A DNA stretch of 64,000 bases. It comes from Pelomonas sp. CA6. GTDB lineage: Bacteria > Pseudomonadota > Gammaproteobacteria > Burkholderiales > Burkholderiaceae_C. The stretch lies in contig NZ_JAKZFD010000002.1 of the NCBI RefSeq assembly GCF_022549225.1, forward strand, positions 310,001 through 374,000, in the 5' to 3' direction. Positions 52,728 to 61,985 of the stretch are shown in pieces (the first letter of the stretch is position 1; every line of letters starts with the position of its first letter). The notes beneath the pieces are model-generated. The model worked only from the letters and a program-made list of their open reading frames with translations. It ran no database searches and had not been told where the DNA came from. The position numbers were made by a program, and so were the translations under genes.

Positions 52728-53798
52728 ATGCGCATTCTCATCACCGGCGCCACTGGCCAGATCGGCCGCTGGTTGCTGCATACCCTGGCACCGAATCCTG
52801 GGCTGGAACTGGTGCTCGCGCTGCGCCGGCCGCAGCCACAGCTGGACTCGTTGCGGGCCTGGCTGGCGGCCCGTCACATGCAACCCGCCGCCACACTGCG
52901 CGCGCTCCCCTTCGACCTGGACCATCCCGACCGTGCGGCGCGGCTGGTCAAGGAGGCCCAGCCCGACATGCTGGTGCATCTGGCTGCCCGATTCGCCTGG
53001 GGCCTGAGCCCACAGCAGGCCTGGCGCGCCAATGGTCTGACCAGTCTCGCGCTGCTGCGCGCCCTGAACCATCAGGCCCCGCAGGCCCGCTTTCTGCACG
53101 TCTCCGGCTTCATGTTGCAGCACCGCGCGCACCTGGCCCGGCTCGGCTTGGACGAGACCGGCCAGACCAAGGACTGGCCCGCGGTCTACTGTCGCGCCGG
53201 CGGCTACGAGGCGAGCAAGCTGCAGGCCCATGTCGAGATGCGCGCGCTGGCCGCGGCCTTGGCCCACCCGCTGCTGGTGCTGCATCCGGCCACCGTCGCC
53301 GGCCACTCGGTGGAAGGTGAGCTGCCCGATCATGCCGCGCTGTACCAGCTGTGCCGGCAGTTGCTGAAAGGTCGGCTCGGCGCCCTGCCCGGCACGCCCG
53401 CGCATCGGCTGCCGCTGGTCGCGGTGGACCATGTGGCCCGCTTCATCGCCGCGCTGGTCCAGGACCCGCAACAGCGCGGCGGCGACTATCTGCTGATGGA
53501 CCCCGCATCGCCGCCGGTACCCGTCTTGGCCCAGCAGCTCGCGCAGGCATTGGGCCGCCCGGCGCCGCGCCGGCATCTGCCCATCCCGCTGCTGCGCCTG
53601 CTGTTGAAGGGCCTGCCGGGGCTGGCCCGATGGAGTGGCTCCCATCCCGAGTCGCTGGACTTCCTGGTGCGCGATGTTGCCTTCGATACCGCGCCGGCCG
53701 AGCGCCTGGCCGCCGGCTGGGGGTTGGCGCATCCGCCGCTGGAGCAGGTGCTGGCAGCCACCGCGCGGCATGTCCGCGAGCGTGAACTCAGGCGCTGA
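52728..53798 (+). CDS. NAD(P)-dependent epimerase/dehydratase family protein
   Basis: A 356-residue extended short-chain dehydrogenase. MRILITGATGQIGRWLLHTL holds the Rossmann GxxGxxG motif; YEASKLQAHVEM gives the catalytic Tyr and Lys; VLHPATVAGHSVEGE is the substrate loop and LVAVDHVARFIAALV the conserved later strand. Related proteins act on sugars, flavonoids or terpenoid-like substrates; none can be named. It is probably controlled by the divergent MerR protein. The parS-like site against the start codon leaves no Shine-Dalgarno sequence. Confidence 0.82.
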   Translation: MRILITGATGQIGRWLLHTLAPNPGLELVLALRRPQPQLDSLRAWLAARHMQPAATLRALPFDLDHPDRAARLVKEAQPDMLVHLAARFAWGLSPQQAWRANGLTSLALLRALNHQAPQARFLHVSGFMLQHRAHLARLGLDETGQTKDWPAVYCRAGGYEASKLQAHVEMRALAAALAHPLLVLHPATVAGHSVEGELPDHAALYQLCRQLLKGRLGALPGTPAHRLPLVAVDHVARFIAALVQDPQQRGGDYLLMDPASPPVPVLAQQLAQALGRPAPRRHLPIPLLRLLLKGLPGLARWSGSHPESLDFLVRDVAFDTAPAERLAAGWGLAHPPLEQVLAATARHVRERELRR

Positions 53799-53841
53799 GA
53801 GCCCCGGCCGGGGCCAGGGCAGCGCGCGGGCGGGCTCGCAC

Positions 53842-53850
53842 TTATCCACA
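53842..53850 (+). promoter_or_regulatory. DnaA box upstream of mnmG
   Basis: TTATCCACA is an exact DnaA box. It lies 94 bases before the mnmG start, next to a TAAAAT -10-like element at 53859. DnaA control of the mnmG operon is plausible; one box alone is not an origin. Confidence 0.6.
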
Positions 53851-53943
53851 GCCCCGCGTAAAATCGTTGCCCTTCCCCCATAGCCCTGGATCCAGGCTCA
53901 CCCAGCGAATTCCGCCTGGGACGCACGCGCTGGATTGCCCGCC

Positions 53944-55926
53944 ATGCTTTATCCAAAAGAGTTCGACGTCATCGTGGTCGGTGGCGGCCATGCCGGCACC
54001 GAGGCCGCACTGGCTGCCGCCCGCATGGGCGCGTCCACCTTGCTGCTGACCCACAACATCGAAACCCTGGGGCAGATGAGCTGCAACCCGTCGATCGGCG
54101 GGATCGGCAAGGGGCATCTGGTGAAGGAGGTCGACGCGCTGGGCGGCGCAATGGCCGCGGCCACCGACGAAGCCGGCATCCAGTTCCGCATTCTCAATGG
54201 CTCCAAGGGACCGGCCGTGCGCGCCACCCGGGCCCAGGCCGACCGCGTGCTGTACAAGGCCGCGATCCGCCAGCGGCTGGAGAACCAGCCCGGCCTGATG
54301 CTGTTCCAGCAGGCGGTGGATGACCTGATGGTCGAAGGCGACCGGGTGGTGGGCGCGGTGACCCAGTCCGGCATCGCCTTCCGCGCCCGCGCGGTGGTGC
54401 TGACCGCGGGCACCTTTCTGGACGGCCGCATCCACATCGGGTTGCAAAACCACAGCGCTGGCCGCGCGGGCGACCCGCCGGCGATCAGCCTGTCGGCCCG
54501 GCTGAAGGAGTTGAAGCTGCCGCAAGGCCGGCTGAAGACCGGCACGCCGCCGCGCATCGACGGACGCAGCATCGATTTCTCGCGCTGCACCGAGCAGCCC
54601 GGCGACGGCATGCCCGGCTCGGACGCGCCGATGCCGGTGTTCAGCTTCATGGGTACGGTGGACCAGCACCCGCAGCAGCTGCCCTGCTGGATCACCCACA
54701 CCAATGAGCGCACGCACGAGATCATCCGCTCCGGCTTCGACCGCAGTCCGATGTTCACCGGCGTGATCGAAGGCGTGGGCCCGCGCTACTGCCCCAGCAT
54801 CGAAGACAAGATCAACCGCTTCGCCGACAAGAACTCGCACCAGATCTTCCTGGAGCCGGAAGGTCTGACGACCCACGAGTTCTATCCGAACGGCATTTCC
54901 ACCTCCCTGCCCTTCGACATCCAGCTGGCCGCCGTGCAGTCCATTCCCGGGCTGGAAAACGCGCACATCCTGCGTCCCGGCTATGCCATCGAATACGACT
55001 ACTTCGATCCGCGCGAACTCAAGAGCAGTTTCGAAACCCGCGCGATCCAGGGCCTCTTCTTCGCCGGACAGATCAACGGCACGACCGGCTACGAGGAGGC
55101 CGCCGCCCAGGGTTTGTTCGCCGGGCTGAATGCCGCGCTGCAGGTGCGCGGCGACAGCCCCTGGCTGCCCAGCCGCGACCAGGCCTACCTGGGCGTGCTG
55201 GTCGACGACCTGATCACCAAGGGCGTGACCGAGCCCTACCGCATGTTCACCAGCCGCGCCGAGTTCCGCCTGCAGCTGCGCGAGGACAACGCCGACATGC
55301 GCTTGACCGAGATTGGCCGCCATCTGGGCTTGGTGGACGATGCACGTTGGGACGCGTTCAACCGCAAGCGCGACGCTGTTTCACGTGAAACAGAGAAGTT
55401 GAAGTCCACCTGGGTCCACCCCGGCATCCTGCCGGCTGGGGACGCGGAGCGCTTGGTCGGCAAGGCCCTGGAACGTGAATACGCGCTGATGGACCTGCTG
55501 CGCCGACCTGGCGTCAGCTATGACACGGTGGCCGAGGTGGCCGCCATCGCCAAGCCCGAGGCCGGCATCTCGCGTCCAGCGCTGGTGGCCGAACTGGGGG
55601 AAACGCTCGCCGCCGCGGTGCTGGAACAGGTGGAGATCAGCATCAAGTACTCCGGCTATATCTCCAAGCAACAGGACGACGTGGCGCGCGCCTCGGCCTA
55701 CGAGCACCTGCGCCTGCCGGAGAACCTGGACTACGGCAGCGTGACCGCCCTCTCCTTCGAGGCACGCCAGAAGCTCGCCAAGCACCGCCCCGAAACCCTG
55801 GGCCAGGCCTCGCGCATCTCGGGTATCACGCCGGCCGCGATCTCGCTGCTGCTGATCCATTTGCGCAAGGGCCGCTTCAAGGGCTTCACCGACGACCGAT
55901 CGCCAACGCCTGCCGAGGCTGCCTGA
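53944..55926 (+). CDS. mnmG: tRNA uridine 5-carboxymethylaminomethyl modification enzyme MnmG
   Basis: FAD protein that, with MnmE, modifies the wobble uridine of several tRNAs. The 660-residue sequence opens [20 protein letters not shown], the FAD site, then [20 protein letters not shown], a MnmG signature. [12 protein letters not shown] and [19 protein letters not shown] follow, and the C-terminal helical domain binds MnmE ([16 protein letters not shown]). ATG 53944 is the family start. The gene heads the mnmG-rsmG-parA cluster and contains a perfect parS site. Confidence 0.97.
   Translation: MLYPKEFDVIVVGGGHAGTEAALAAARMGASTLLLTHNIETLGQMSCNPSIGGIGKGHLVKEVDALGGAMAAATDEAGIQFRILNGSKGPAVRATRAQADRVLYKAAIRQRLENQPGLMLFQQAVDDLMVEGDRVVGAVTQSGIAFRARAVVLTAGTFLDGRIHIGLQNHSAGRAGDPPAISLSARLKELKLPQGRLKTGTPPRIDGRSIDFSRCTEQPGDGMPGSDAPMPVFSFMGTVDQHPQQLPCWITHTNERTHEIIRSGFDRSPMFTGVIEGVGPRYCPSIEDKINRFADKNSHQIFLEPEGLTTHEFYPNGISTSLPFDIQLAAVQSIPGLENAHILRPGYAIEYDYFDPRELKSSFETRAIQGLFFAGQINGTTGYEEAAAQGLFAGLNAALQVRGDSPWLPSRDQAYLGVLVDDLITKGVTEPYRMFTSRAEFRLQLREDNADMRLTEIGRHLGLVDDARWDAFNRKRDAVSRETEKLKSTWVHPGILPAGDAERLVGKALEREYALMDLLRRPGVSYDTVAEVAAIAKPEAGISRPALVAELGETLAAAVLEQVEISIKYSGYISKQQDDVARASAYEHLRLPENLDYGSVTALSFEARQKLAKHRPETLGQASRISGITPAAISLLLIHLRKGRFKGFTDDRSPTPAEAA
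55377..55392. promoter_or_regulatory. parS site inside mnmG
   Basis: TGTTTCACGTGAAACA is identical to the 16-base chromosomal parS consensus. It is read within mnmG as part of AVSRET. Confidence 0.95.
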
Positions 55927-55936
55927 CACCGCCACG

Positions 55937-56623
55937 ATGACCGAACCCGAACTGCGAGCCCGGCTCGCCGAGGCCGCCTCCGCGCTGGGCCTGAATCTTA
56001 GCGATGCCCAGTTGGACCAGCTGATCGCCTACCTGGACCTGCTGTCCAAATGGAACAAGGTCTACAACCTGACCGCGGTGCGCGACCCCCAGGCCATGCT
56101 GACCCAGCATCTGGTGGACAGCCTCAGCCTGATCCCAGCCCTGCGTCGCCATGTCCAGGCCCAGCCCGTCCGCGAGGGCCGATTCCGGCTGCTGGACGTC
56201 GGCAGCGGCGGCGGGCTGCCCGGCGTGGTGGTGGCCATTGCCTGCCCGGAGTTGGACGTGGTCTGCGTCGACACGGTGGGCAAGAAGGCCTTCTTCATCA
56301 GCCAAGTGGCGGCGGAGCTGGGACTGCGCAATCTGCGCGGAGAACACGCGCGGGTGGAGCAGCTGAAGCTACCCCCCTTTGACCTGATCACATCACGGGC
56401 CTTCGCATCACTGGCCGACTTCACCGAGTGGAGTCGCCGCTCGCTGAAGCCTGGCGGTGTCTGGGCGGCCATGAAGGGCCAGCACCCCGCCGATGAATTG
56501 GAAGAGCTCGGCCGCCGCGCACCTGGGATCGAGATGTTCCACGTGGAACCTCTGCAAGTTCCGGGGCTGGAGGCCCAGCGCTGCCTGCTCTGGTTGCGCC
56601 CGCGCATCAGCGCCGTGGCCTGA
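55937..56623 (+). CDS. rsmG: 16S rRNA (guanine527-N7)-methyltransferase RsmG
   Basis: SAM-dependent methyltransferase that modifies G527 of 16S rRNA. The 228-residue protein has KWNKVYNLTAVRDPQAMLTQHLVDSL, the RsmG N-terminal signature. The SAM motif is LLDVGSGGGLPGVVVAI, with ITSRAFASLADF and LKPGGVWAAMKG later. It starts 10 bases after mnmG and carries a parS-like site near its 3' end. Confidence 0.96.
   Translation: MTEPELRARLAEAASALGLNLSDAQLDQLIAYLDLLSKWNKVYNLTAVRDPQAMLTQHLVDSLSLIPALRRHVQAQPVREGRFRLLDVGSGGGLPGVVVAIACPELDVVCVDTVGKKAFFISQVAAELGLRNLRGEHARVEQLKLPPFDLITSRAFASLADFTEWSRRSLKPGGVWAAMKGQHPADELEELGRRAPGIEMFHVEPLQVPGLEAQRCLLWLRPRISAVA
56535..56550. promoter_or_regulatory. parS-like site inside rsmG
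   Basis: TGTTCCACGTGGAACC fits the symmetric parS variant TGTTCCACGTGGAACA at 15 of 16 positions. Confidence 0.7.
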
Positions 56624-56730
56624 GGACACGCTTTTGCTGCAACGCAGCGGTTAAGCTCCGGCCTTGCGCCGGGCCCCGCGCTCTGCCTGCAGTCTCTTAC
56701 CCCTTGGGGTCATCACCACCAGAACAAGAC

Positions 56731-57504
56731 ATGGCCAAGATCTTCTGCATTGCCAATCAAAAGGGCGGCGTGGGCAAGACCACCACCACCGTGAACCTCG
56801 CCGCCGGCTTGGCCAAGGTGGGGCAGCGGGTGCTGGTGGTGGACCTGGACCCGCAGGGCAATGCCACGATGGGCTCGGGCGTGGACAAGCGTGCCCTGCC
56901 CCTGAGCGTGTACGACGTGCTCTTGGAAACGGCCACCATCGCCGAAGCCCGCCAGCACAGCGAAAAGGCCGGCTATGACGTGCTAGGCGCCAACCGCGAA
57001 CTCGCGGGCGCCGAGGTGGAGTTGGTGGAACTGGAACACCGCGAGCAACGCCTCAAGGCCGCCATCGCCGCCGCCGACGCGGACTACGACTTCGTGCTGA
57101 TCGACTGCCCGCCCTCGCTGTCCATGCTGACGCTCAACGGCCTGTGCAGCGCCCATGGCGTGGTCGTGCCCATGCAGTGCGAGTACTTCGCGCTCGAGGG
57201 CCTGTCCGACCTGGTCAACACCATCAAGCAGGTGCATGCCAACCTGAATCCGGACCTGCAGATCATCGGCCTGCTGCGCGTGATGTTCGACCCGCGCATC
57301 ACGTTGCAGCAGCAGGTCAGCGATCAACTCAAGGCCCACTTCGGCGACAAGGTGTTCGACACCGTGATCCCGCGCAACGTGCGCTTGGCCGAAGCCCCCA
57401 GCTACGGCATGCCCGGCGTCGTGTTCGACGCCAACGCCAAGGGCGCGCAGGCCTTTGTCGAATTCGCCAAGGAAATGGTGCGCCGGGTCGGGGGCATGCG
57501 GTGA
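56731..57504 (+). CDS. parA: Chromosome-partitioning ATPase ParA
   Basis: Walker-type ATPase (257 residues) that positions the ParB-parS complex during chromosome segregation. The deviant Walker A is NQKGGVGKTTTTVNLAAGLA, with the signature lysine in KGG; VLVVDLDPQGNATMGSG is motif A' and FVLIDCPPSLSMLTLNGL is Walker B. EAPSYGMPGVVFD is typical of chromosomal Soj/ParA proteins. ATG 56731 gives the short chromosomal form with no N-terminal DNA-binding extension. A 107-base gap after rsmG may hold its own promoter. Confidence 0.96.
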   Translation: MAKIFCIANQKGGVGKTTTTVNLAAGLAKVGQRVLVVDLDPQGNATMGSGVDKRALPLSVYDVLLETATIAEARQHSEKAGYDVLGANRELAGAEVELVELEHREQRLKAAIAAADADYDFVLIDCPPSLSMLTLNGLCSAHGVVVPMQCEYFALEGLSDLVNTIKQVHANLNPDLQIIGLLRVMFDPRITLQQQVSDQLKAHFGDKVFDTVIPRNVRLAEAPSYGMPGVVFDANAKGAQAFVEFAKEMVRRVGGMR

Positions 57505-58292
57505 CGCCGGAGAGCCTGGCCGAGCTGGGACGTCGTGCCGAGCTGGCCGGGCTCAATGCCAGCGCCTCGCCGCACGAGGCCCATCTGGAGGGCTGGCTGC
57601 TGCGCCTCTCACCGGGCAAGGCGCGGCGCTCGCGCTGCGTCAACGCCCTCGCCCAGGGCCGGCTGCCGCTGGACGAGATGCTGGCGCGCTGCCGGCGCAG
57701 CTTCGATGCGGCTGGCCTGCCGCTGATCCTGCGCATCACCCCTTACAGCCAGCCGGTCGACCTGGACGAGCAGTTGGAGGCGCGCGGCTGGACCCGCTTC
57801 GAGCTGTCGCATGTGATGGTGCGTGAGTCGCTGAACGCCCTGGACGACGAACTGCCGACGGGCCTGCGGCTCTGCCCGGTCGATTCTGATCGTTACGCCC
57901 GCCTGATCGGCGAGCTGCGCGGCTCGGCCGAAGCCGAGATCCTCGGCCAGCAACAGCGGCTGCGCGCCGCGCCGGTGCGCTACCAGGCATTCATGTTGCA
58001 ACGCAACAATTCCGATGGGACCGCGGAACTGCTGGCCTGTGGCCAATTCACGCTGGAAGAAGGCCTGGTGGGCCTCTACGACATCTTCACGCCGCCTGCC
58101 CACCGCGGCCAGGGCCATGGCCGCGCGCTGTGTGCCGCGCTGCTGCGCGAGGCACGCCGGCAGGGCGCCCGACAGGCCTATCTTCAGGTCAGCGGCGGCA
58201 ACACGTTGGCGCAAAGGCTGTACACCGGGCTGGGCTTTGAGCTGGCCTACCGCTACCACTACCGCAGTGACGATCCGCGCGCGCTGGGCTGA
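57501..58292 (+). CDS. GNAT-family N-acetyltransferase
   Basis: A 263-residue protein starting at GTG 57501 in a GTGA overlap with parA. The C-terminal half is the acetyl-CoA-binding GNAT fold: GLVGLYDIFTPPAHRGQGHGRAL holds the pyrophosphate loop RGQGHG, and NTLAQRLYTGLGFELAYRYHY is motif B. The N-terminal 120 residues form a second, degenerate GNAT-like half, as in double-GNAT proteins. The substrate is unknown. The coupling to parA may only reflect local compaction. Confidence 0.83.
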   Translation: MTPESLAELGRRAELAGLNASASPHEAHLEGWLLRLSPGKARRSRCVNALAQGRLPLDEMLARCRRSFDAAGLPLILRITPYSQPVDLDEQLEARGWTRFELSHVMVRESLNALDDELPTGLRLCPVDSDRYARLIGELRGSAEAEILGQQQRLRAAPVRYQAFMLQRNNSDGTAELLACGQFTLEEGLVGLYDIFTPPAHRGQGHGRALCAALLREARRQGARQAYLQVSGGNTLAQRLYTGLGFELAYRYHYRSDDPRALG

Positions 58293-58315
58293 ACCCGAAG
58301 CAAGCAGGCAGGCCT

Positions 58316-58572
58316 TCAAACCGGCTCGGCGTGGCGTTCGAAGTGCAGCCCGTCCTGCCAGACGCCGTTCAGCTCGACGCTGCGCCGTGAGTGGCCGAAT
58401 TGCTGAAAGCCGTGGTGGCGCAGCACCTGGCGTGAGCCACACCGCCCCCCGCATGGAAGGAGGCCGGCCTCGCATTGATCCTGGACTCGAAGAAGGCCCG
58501 GTTGTCGAACTCGAAGGCGCTCAAAGCGGCGAGGTCTTCCGGTCCCAGCCGCTTCAGCAAGGGCTCACTCAC
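58316..58572 (-). pseudogene. Acetyltransferase remnant with internal deletion
   Basis: The frame opens at GTG 58572 with [20 protein letters not shown] and NRAFFESRINARP, a normal start of a RimJ/RimL-like GNAT. After about 45 residues that frame loses family character. Near 58435 a second frame begins GSRQVLRHHGFQQFGHSRR and runs through VWQDGLHFERH to a stop at 58316-58318, which is the usual C terminus of the same family. About 80-100 central residues, including the acetyl-CoA loop, are missing and the frames differ. The start overlaps the stop of the upstream acetyltransferase gene, so it was once translationally coupled. Confidence 0.75.
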
Positions 58573-59017
58573 GGGGCTTCCACACCTTCATCAGCGTATG
58601 CCGGGTGAAGCCGGGGACGAAGTCATGCACGTGAGCGATGCAGGCATAGCCCAGGTGTTCGTACAGCTCGGCGCTGTCGTCGGACAGGGTCTCGATCAGC
58701 GCGTCCACGCAGCCGCGGCTCAGAGCCTGGGCCTCGAGGCGGCGCAGGCAGTCGCCACCCAGGCCCTGACCACGCCGATCGTCGCGCACCCACAGGTATT
58801 GCACATAGAGCCGCTGGAATTCGCTGCGGCCCCAGGCTCCGGCGATCAGTTCGCCCTGCTCGTACAACGCACAGGCGATGGGCTGGGCATCGCTGCCCTG
58901 AGTCTGCTGGCGGCCATGCAGGACGACGGCGTCGCGGATCGCGTCCAGATCGGCCTGAGGCACCGCGTCATCCTGGCGCCAGCCCTGCGGCCGGCCCGGC
59001 GCCCGCGCGTCGGTCAC
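58565..59017 (-). CDS. GNAT-family N-acetyltransferase
   Basis: A 150-residue single-domain [24 protein letters not shown] holds the acetyl-CoA loop RRGQGLG, and [27 protein letters not shown] the second half of the fold. It starts with GTG 59017 in a GTGA overlap with argC, so it is translated with it. Substrate unknown; small-molecule acetyltransferases of this shape are common. Confidence 0.85.
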   Translation of the reverse strand: MTDARAPGRPQGWRQDDAVPQADLDAIRDAVVLHGRQQTQGSDAQPIACALYEQGELIAGAWGRSEFQRLYVQYLWVRDDRRGQGLGGDCLRRLEAQALSRGCVDALIETLSDDSAELYEHLGYACIAHVHDFVPGFTRHTLMKVWKPRE

Positions 59018-59955
59018 AGGCCCAGCGCTTCGTCCACACCCAGGTGCACGTTCATGCTCTGCACCGCCGCGCCACTGGCACCCTTGCCCAGGTTGTCCAG
59101 GCGGGCCATCACGAGGATCTGGCTGTCGTTGCCGAAGACGAAGAGGTCCACCCGGTTGCTGTCGTTGCAGGCCTGGACGTCGAAGAAGCCCTCGGCCAGC
59201 GTTTCGGGGTCGCGCAACGGCATCACGCGGATGAAGCGTTCGCCCTCGTAGTGCGCGGCGAGCGCGGCCCGGACCTGCTCCGGCGTGGTGCCGGCGCGCA
59301 GGCTGCTCAGGTGCAGCGGCACGGTGACCGCCAGGCCCTTGTAGAAGTCCGCGACGACGGGCATGAACACCGGTGCATGCTGCAGCCCGGTATGCGCCAT
59401 CATCTCCGGCAGGTGCTTGTGGGCCAGGCCCAGCGCGTAGGGGCGGGGCGACTTCAGCCGCGCATCGCCGCCCGCCTCGTACTGCGCGATCATGCTCTTG
59501 CCGCCGCCCGAGTAGCCGGTGATGGAGGTCGCGCTGATGCGCGCGTCGCGGGCCAGCAGCCCGGCATCCACCAGCGGGCGCACCGCCAGGATGAAGGCGC
59601 TGGCGTGACAGCCCGGGTTGGCGATGCGCTTGGACGCGCGGATCGCGTCGCGCTGGCCGCGCGCCAGTTCGGGCAGCCCGAAGGCCCAGCCGGCCACCGT
59701 GCGGTGCGCGGTGCTGGCGTCGATCAGGCAGGTTTTGGGATTGCTCACCATCGCGGCGGCCTCGCGCGAGGCGGCGTCGGGCAGGCACAGGAAGGCCACA
59801 TCGGCCGCGTTCAGCAGGCGGGCACGCTCGGCCGGATCCTTGCGCTTGTCGGCATCGATGCGCAGCACCTCGACGTCGCTGCGCTGCGCCAGGTATTCAT
59901 TGATGCGCAGGCCCGTCGTTCCTTCCTGCCCGTCCACATACACCGCGTACTTCAT
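59014..59955 (-). CDS. argC: N-acetyl-gamma-glutamyl-phosphate reductase, type 2
   Basis: NADPH-dependent third step of arginine synthesis. The 313-residue length and the motifs [21 protein letters not shown] (Rossmann), [29 protein letters not shown] (catalytic Cys in PGCH) and [15 protein letters not shown] place it in the shorter type 2 AGPR group rather than the E. coli form. AGGAG lies nine bases before ATG 59955. It is followed by two acetyltransferase genes in overlap, of which the last is broken. Confidence 0.92.
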   Translation of the reverse strand: MKYAVYVDGQEGTTGLRINEYLAQRSDVEVLRIDADKRKDPAERARLLNAADVAFLCLPDAASREAAAMVSNPKTCLIDASTAHRTVAGWAFGLPELARGQRDAIRASKRIANPGCHASAFILAVRPLVDAGLLARDARISATSITGYSGGGKSMIAQYEAGGDARLKSPRPYALGLAHKHLPEMMAHTGLQHAPVFMPVVADFYKGLAVTVPLHLSSLRAGTTPEQVRAALAAHYEGERFIRVMPLRDPETLAEGFFDVQACNDSNRVDLFVFGNDSQILVMARLDNLGKGASGAAVQSMNVHLGVDEALGL

Positions 59956-60017
59956 GGGTTTGCGCTCCTGCACAATGCCGTCACATCACAAAAGGATGTG
60001 AAGCATAAGGCCAACCG

Positions 60018-60578
60018 ATGACCGAACGCGCGCCCTCCCCTATCTACCTGCTGCCGGGCTGGTTGAATTCCGACCCCGATCACTGGCAGAGCCGCTGGGA
60101 GGCGCTGCACGGCGACCAGCGCATCGAACAGAACGACTGGGAATGGCCGCGGCGCGGCGACTGGATGGCGCGGCTGGACGAGGTGCTGCTGAACGATGTC
60201 CGGCTCGGCGAAACACCCGCGCTGCTGGTGGCCCACAGCCTGGGCTGCCAGCTCGTCGCGGCCTGGGCCGAGCACTCCAGGCACAGCGCGCGCGTGGCCG
60301 GTGCGCTGCTGGTGGCGCCGCCCGACACCGAACACCCCGACACCCCGCCGCAGCTGCACAACTGGCGCCCGATACGGCGCGCGCGCCTGCCCTTCCCGGC
60401 CGTGGCCGTGGTCTCCAGTGACGACCCTTTCTGTGCCACGGAACGCGCCGTGCAGATGGCCGCCGACTGGGGCGCCGAGCTGGTGATGATCGGCGCTCGC
60501 GGCCACATCAACAGCGCGTCCGGGCTGGGCGATTGGCCCGAGGGACGCGCGCTTCTCGAGGGCCTGGCGCGGCGCTGA
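60018..60578 (+). CDS. RBBP9/YdeN-type alpha/beta hydrolase
   Basis: A 186-residue serine hydrolase. IYLLPGWLNSDPDHWQSRWE opens the family, VAHSLGCQLVAAWAE carries the nucleophile Ser, AVVSSDDPFCATERA the Asp and GARGHINSASGLGDWPEG the His. YdeN-like proteins have no settled substrate. It lies 34 bases before parB in the same direction, a frequent arrangement in related bacteria. Confidence 0.88.
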   Translation: MTERAPSPIYLLPGWLNSDPDHWQSRWEALHGDQRIEQNDWEWPRRGDWMARLDEVLLNDVRLGETPALLVAHSLGCQLVAAWAEHSRHSARVAGALLVAPPDTEHPDTPPQLHNWRPIRRARLPFPAVAVVSSDDPFCATERAVQMAADWGAELVMIGARGHINSASGLGDWPEGRALLEGLARR

Positions 60579-60612
60579 TCGGGACAACGAACGAATCACC
60601 GACAATCGCCCC

Positions 60613-61512
60613 ATGGTGACGAAGAAACCCAAGGGCCTGGGCATGGGCCTGGAGGCCTTGCTGGGCCCCAAAGTGAGCGAATCCCCGGCCCTGCGCGACG
60701 GCGAGCCTGGCGTGCTGCCGCTGGCGCAGCTGCAGGCGGGCAAATACCAGCCGCGCACGCGCATGGACGAAGGCTCGCTGTACGAGCTGGCCGAAAGCAT
60801 CAAGAGCCAGGGCATCATGCAGCCCATCCTCGTGCGCCCCATCGAGCCCAAGGGACCGGTGCGCTACGAGATCATCGCCGGTGAACGCCGCTTCCGCGCC
60901 GCCAAGCTGGCCGGACTGGCCGAGGTGCCGGTGCTGGTCAAGCCGGTGCCCGACAACGCCGCGGCGGCGATGGCGCTGATCGAGAACATCCAGCGCGAAG
61001 ACCTGAACCCGCTCGAAGAAGCCCAGGGCCTGAAGCGCCTGGTCGACGAGTTCGGACTCACTCACGAACAGGCCGCGCAGGCCGTGGGACGGTCGCGCAG
61101 CGCGGCGACCAACCTGCTGCGACTGCTCAATCTGGCCGAGCCGGTGCAGGGTATGCTGATGGCGGGCGACCTGGACATGGGCCACGCGCGTGCGCTGCTC
61201 GCGCTGGACGGCGCGCACCAGATCACCAGCGCCACCGAGATCGCCGCCCGCAAGCTCAGCGTGCGCGAGGCCGAAAAGCTGGTGCAGCGCCAGCAGGCCG
61301 GTAGCGGCCGCCAGGCGCCGCTGCTGCGCGTCAAATCCGAGAAGAGCCGCGATGTGCTGCGGCTGGAAGAAGAGTTGTCGGATCTGCTGACCGCGCAGGT
61401 GGAAATCCGCGTGAAGAAGCGCAGCAAGCGCGGCGAACAGGGCGAACTGGCCATCCAGTTCGGCTCGCTCGACGAATTGAGCGGCCTGCTCGACAAACTG
61501 CGCCGCGAGTAA
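60613..61512 (+). CDS. parB: Chromosome-partitioning protein ParB
   Basis: A CTP-dependent clamp protein that loads at parS sites; 299 residues. It starts MVTKKPKGLGMGLEALLG, as chromosomal ParBs do. The CTPase region is PRTRMDEGSLYELAESIKSQGIMQPILVR then IIAGERRFRAAKLAGL. The helix-turn-helix is LTHEQAAQAVGRSRSAATNLLRLL, and the C-terminal dimerisation part is rich in Lys and Glu. GACAAT at 60601-60606 would put transcription start exactly on the ATG, a leaderless message. Three parS sites lie 4-8 kb to the left. It is separated from parA by four genes and a pseudogene rather than adjacent. Confidence 0.96.
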   Translation: MVTKKPKGLGMGLEALLGPKVSESPALRDGEPGVLPLAQLQAGKYQPRTRMDEGSLYELAESIKSQGIMQPILVRPIEPKGPVRYEIIAGERRFRAAKLAGLAEVPVLVKPVPDNAAAAMALIENIQREDLNPLEEAQGLKRLVDEFGLTHEQAAQAVGRSRSAATNLLRLLNLAEPVQGMLMAGDLDMGHARALLALDGAHQITSATEIAARKLSVREAEKLVQRQQAGSGRQAPLLRVKSEKSRDVLRLEEELSDLLTAQVEIRVKKRSKRGEQGELAIQFGSLDELSGLLDKLRRE

Positions 61513-61985
61513 AAACCGCGGCCACGCCATCGCCCCCGCTTTCGAGGGGGGGGGGACAACCCTCATCGGGAAAGCACTTCGGGCGGGTGCCAACAGCAAA
61601 CCATAGCAGCCCATCACGGGCTGCAGGCTTCGCACCGCGTCATAAGCTGGCGCGCGATGCGGCTTTTGCCGCGTTCAGGGCAGGCACGCGGTTCGCCCTT
61701 GATGATGAGACCGTCAACGCGGCGCGCAAAGGCAACGTTGATGCGACCAAGGGTCAGGTCTTGCATGCTCGCACGTCGTCTCGATTGCGCGTAGTATCAA
61801 AGCCAAGGGTCGCGCACAGGAAATGAACGTGGCCCCGATCCGCCGCTGACGCGCTGACGCTGATGTGTCGAGTTCGGAAAGCTCTGATGGCGCCTTGAGT
61901 CATGGACGTCACCAGAACTTCCCGGTCGACGCGGAGCCCCGCCAGGCCCTGCGCCGCCCTCCCGAAGCACGATGGAGGACACAGC
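61513..61985. other. 473-base gap without a convincing gene
   Basis: The stretch starts with a CCCCC-GCTTTCGA-GGGGG hairpin running into ten Gs (61546-61555). A second hairpin, GCAGCCC-ATCAC-GGGCTGC, lies at 61606-61624. A 79-codon open frame (61587-61826) has no ribosome site, no family character and codon use unlike its neighbours; I do not call it. The last part holds the leader and GGAGG site of prkA. Confidence 0.5.

Noticed and set aside
53800-53943. Replication origin
   Set aside because: Only one DnaA box and no AT-rich unwinding region are present; dnaA, rpmH and dnaN are not in the window.
61587-61826. A 79-codon open frame between parB and prkA
   Set aside because: No ribosome site, atypical codon use, and no recognisable domain.
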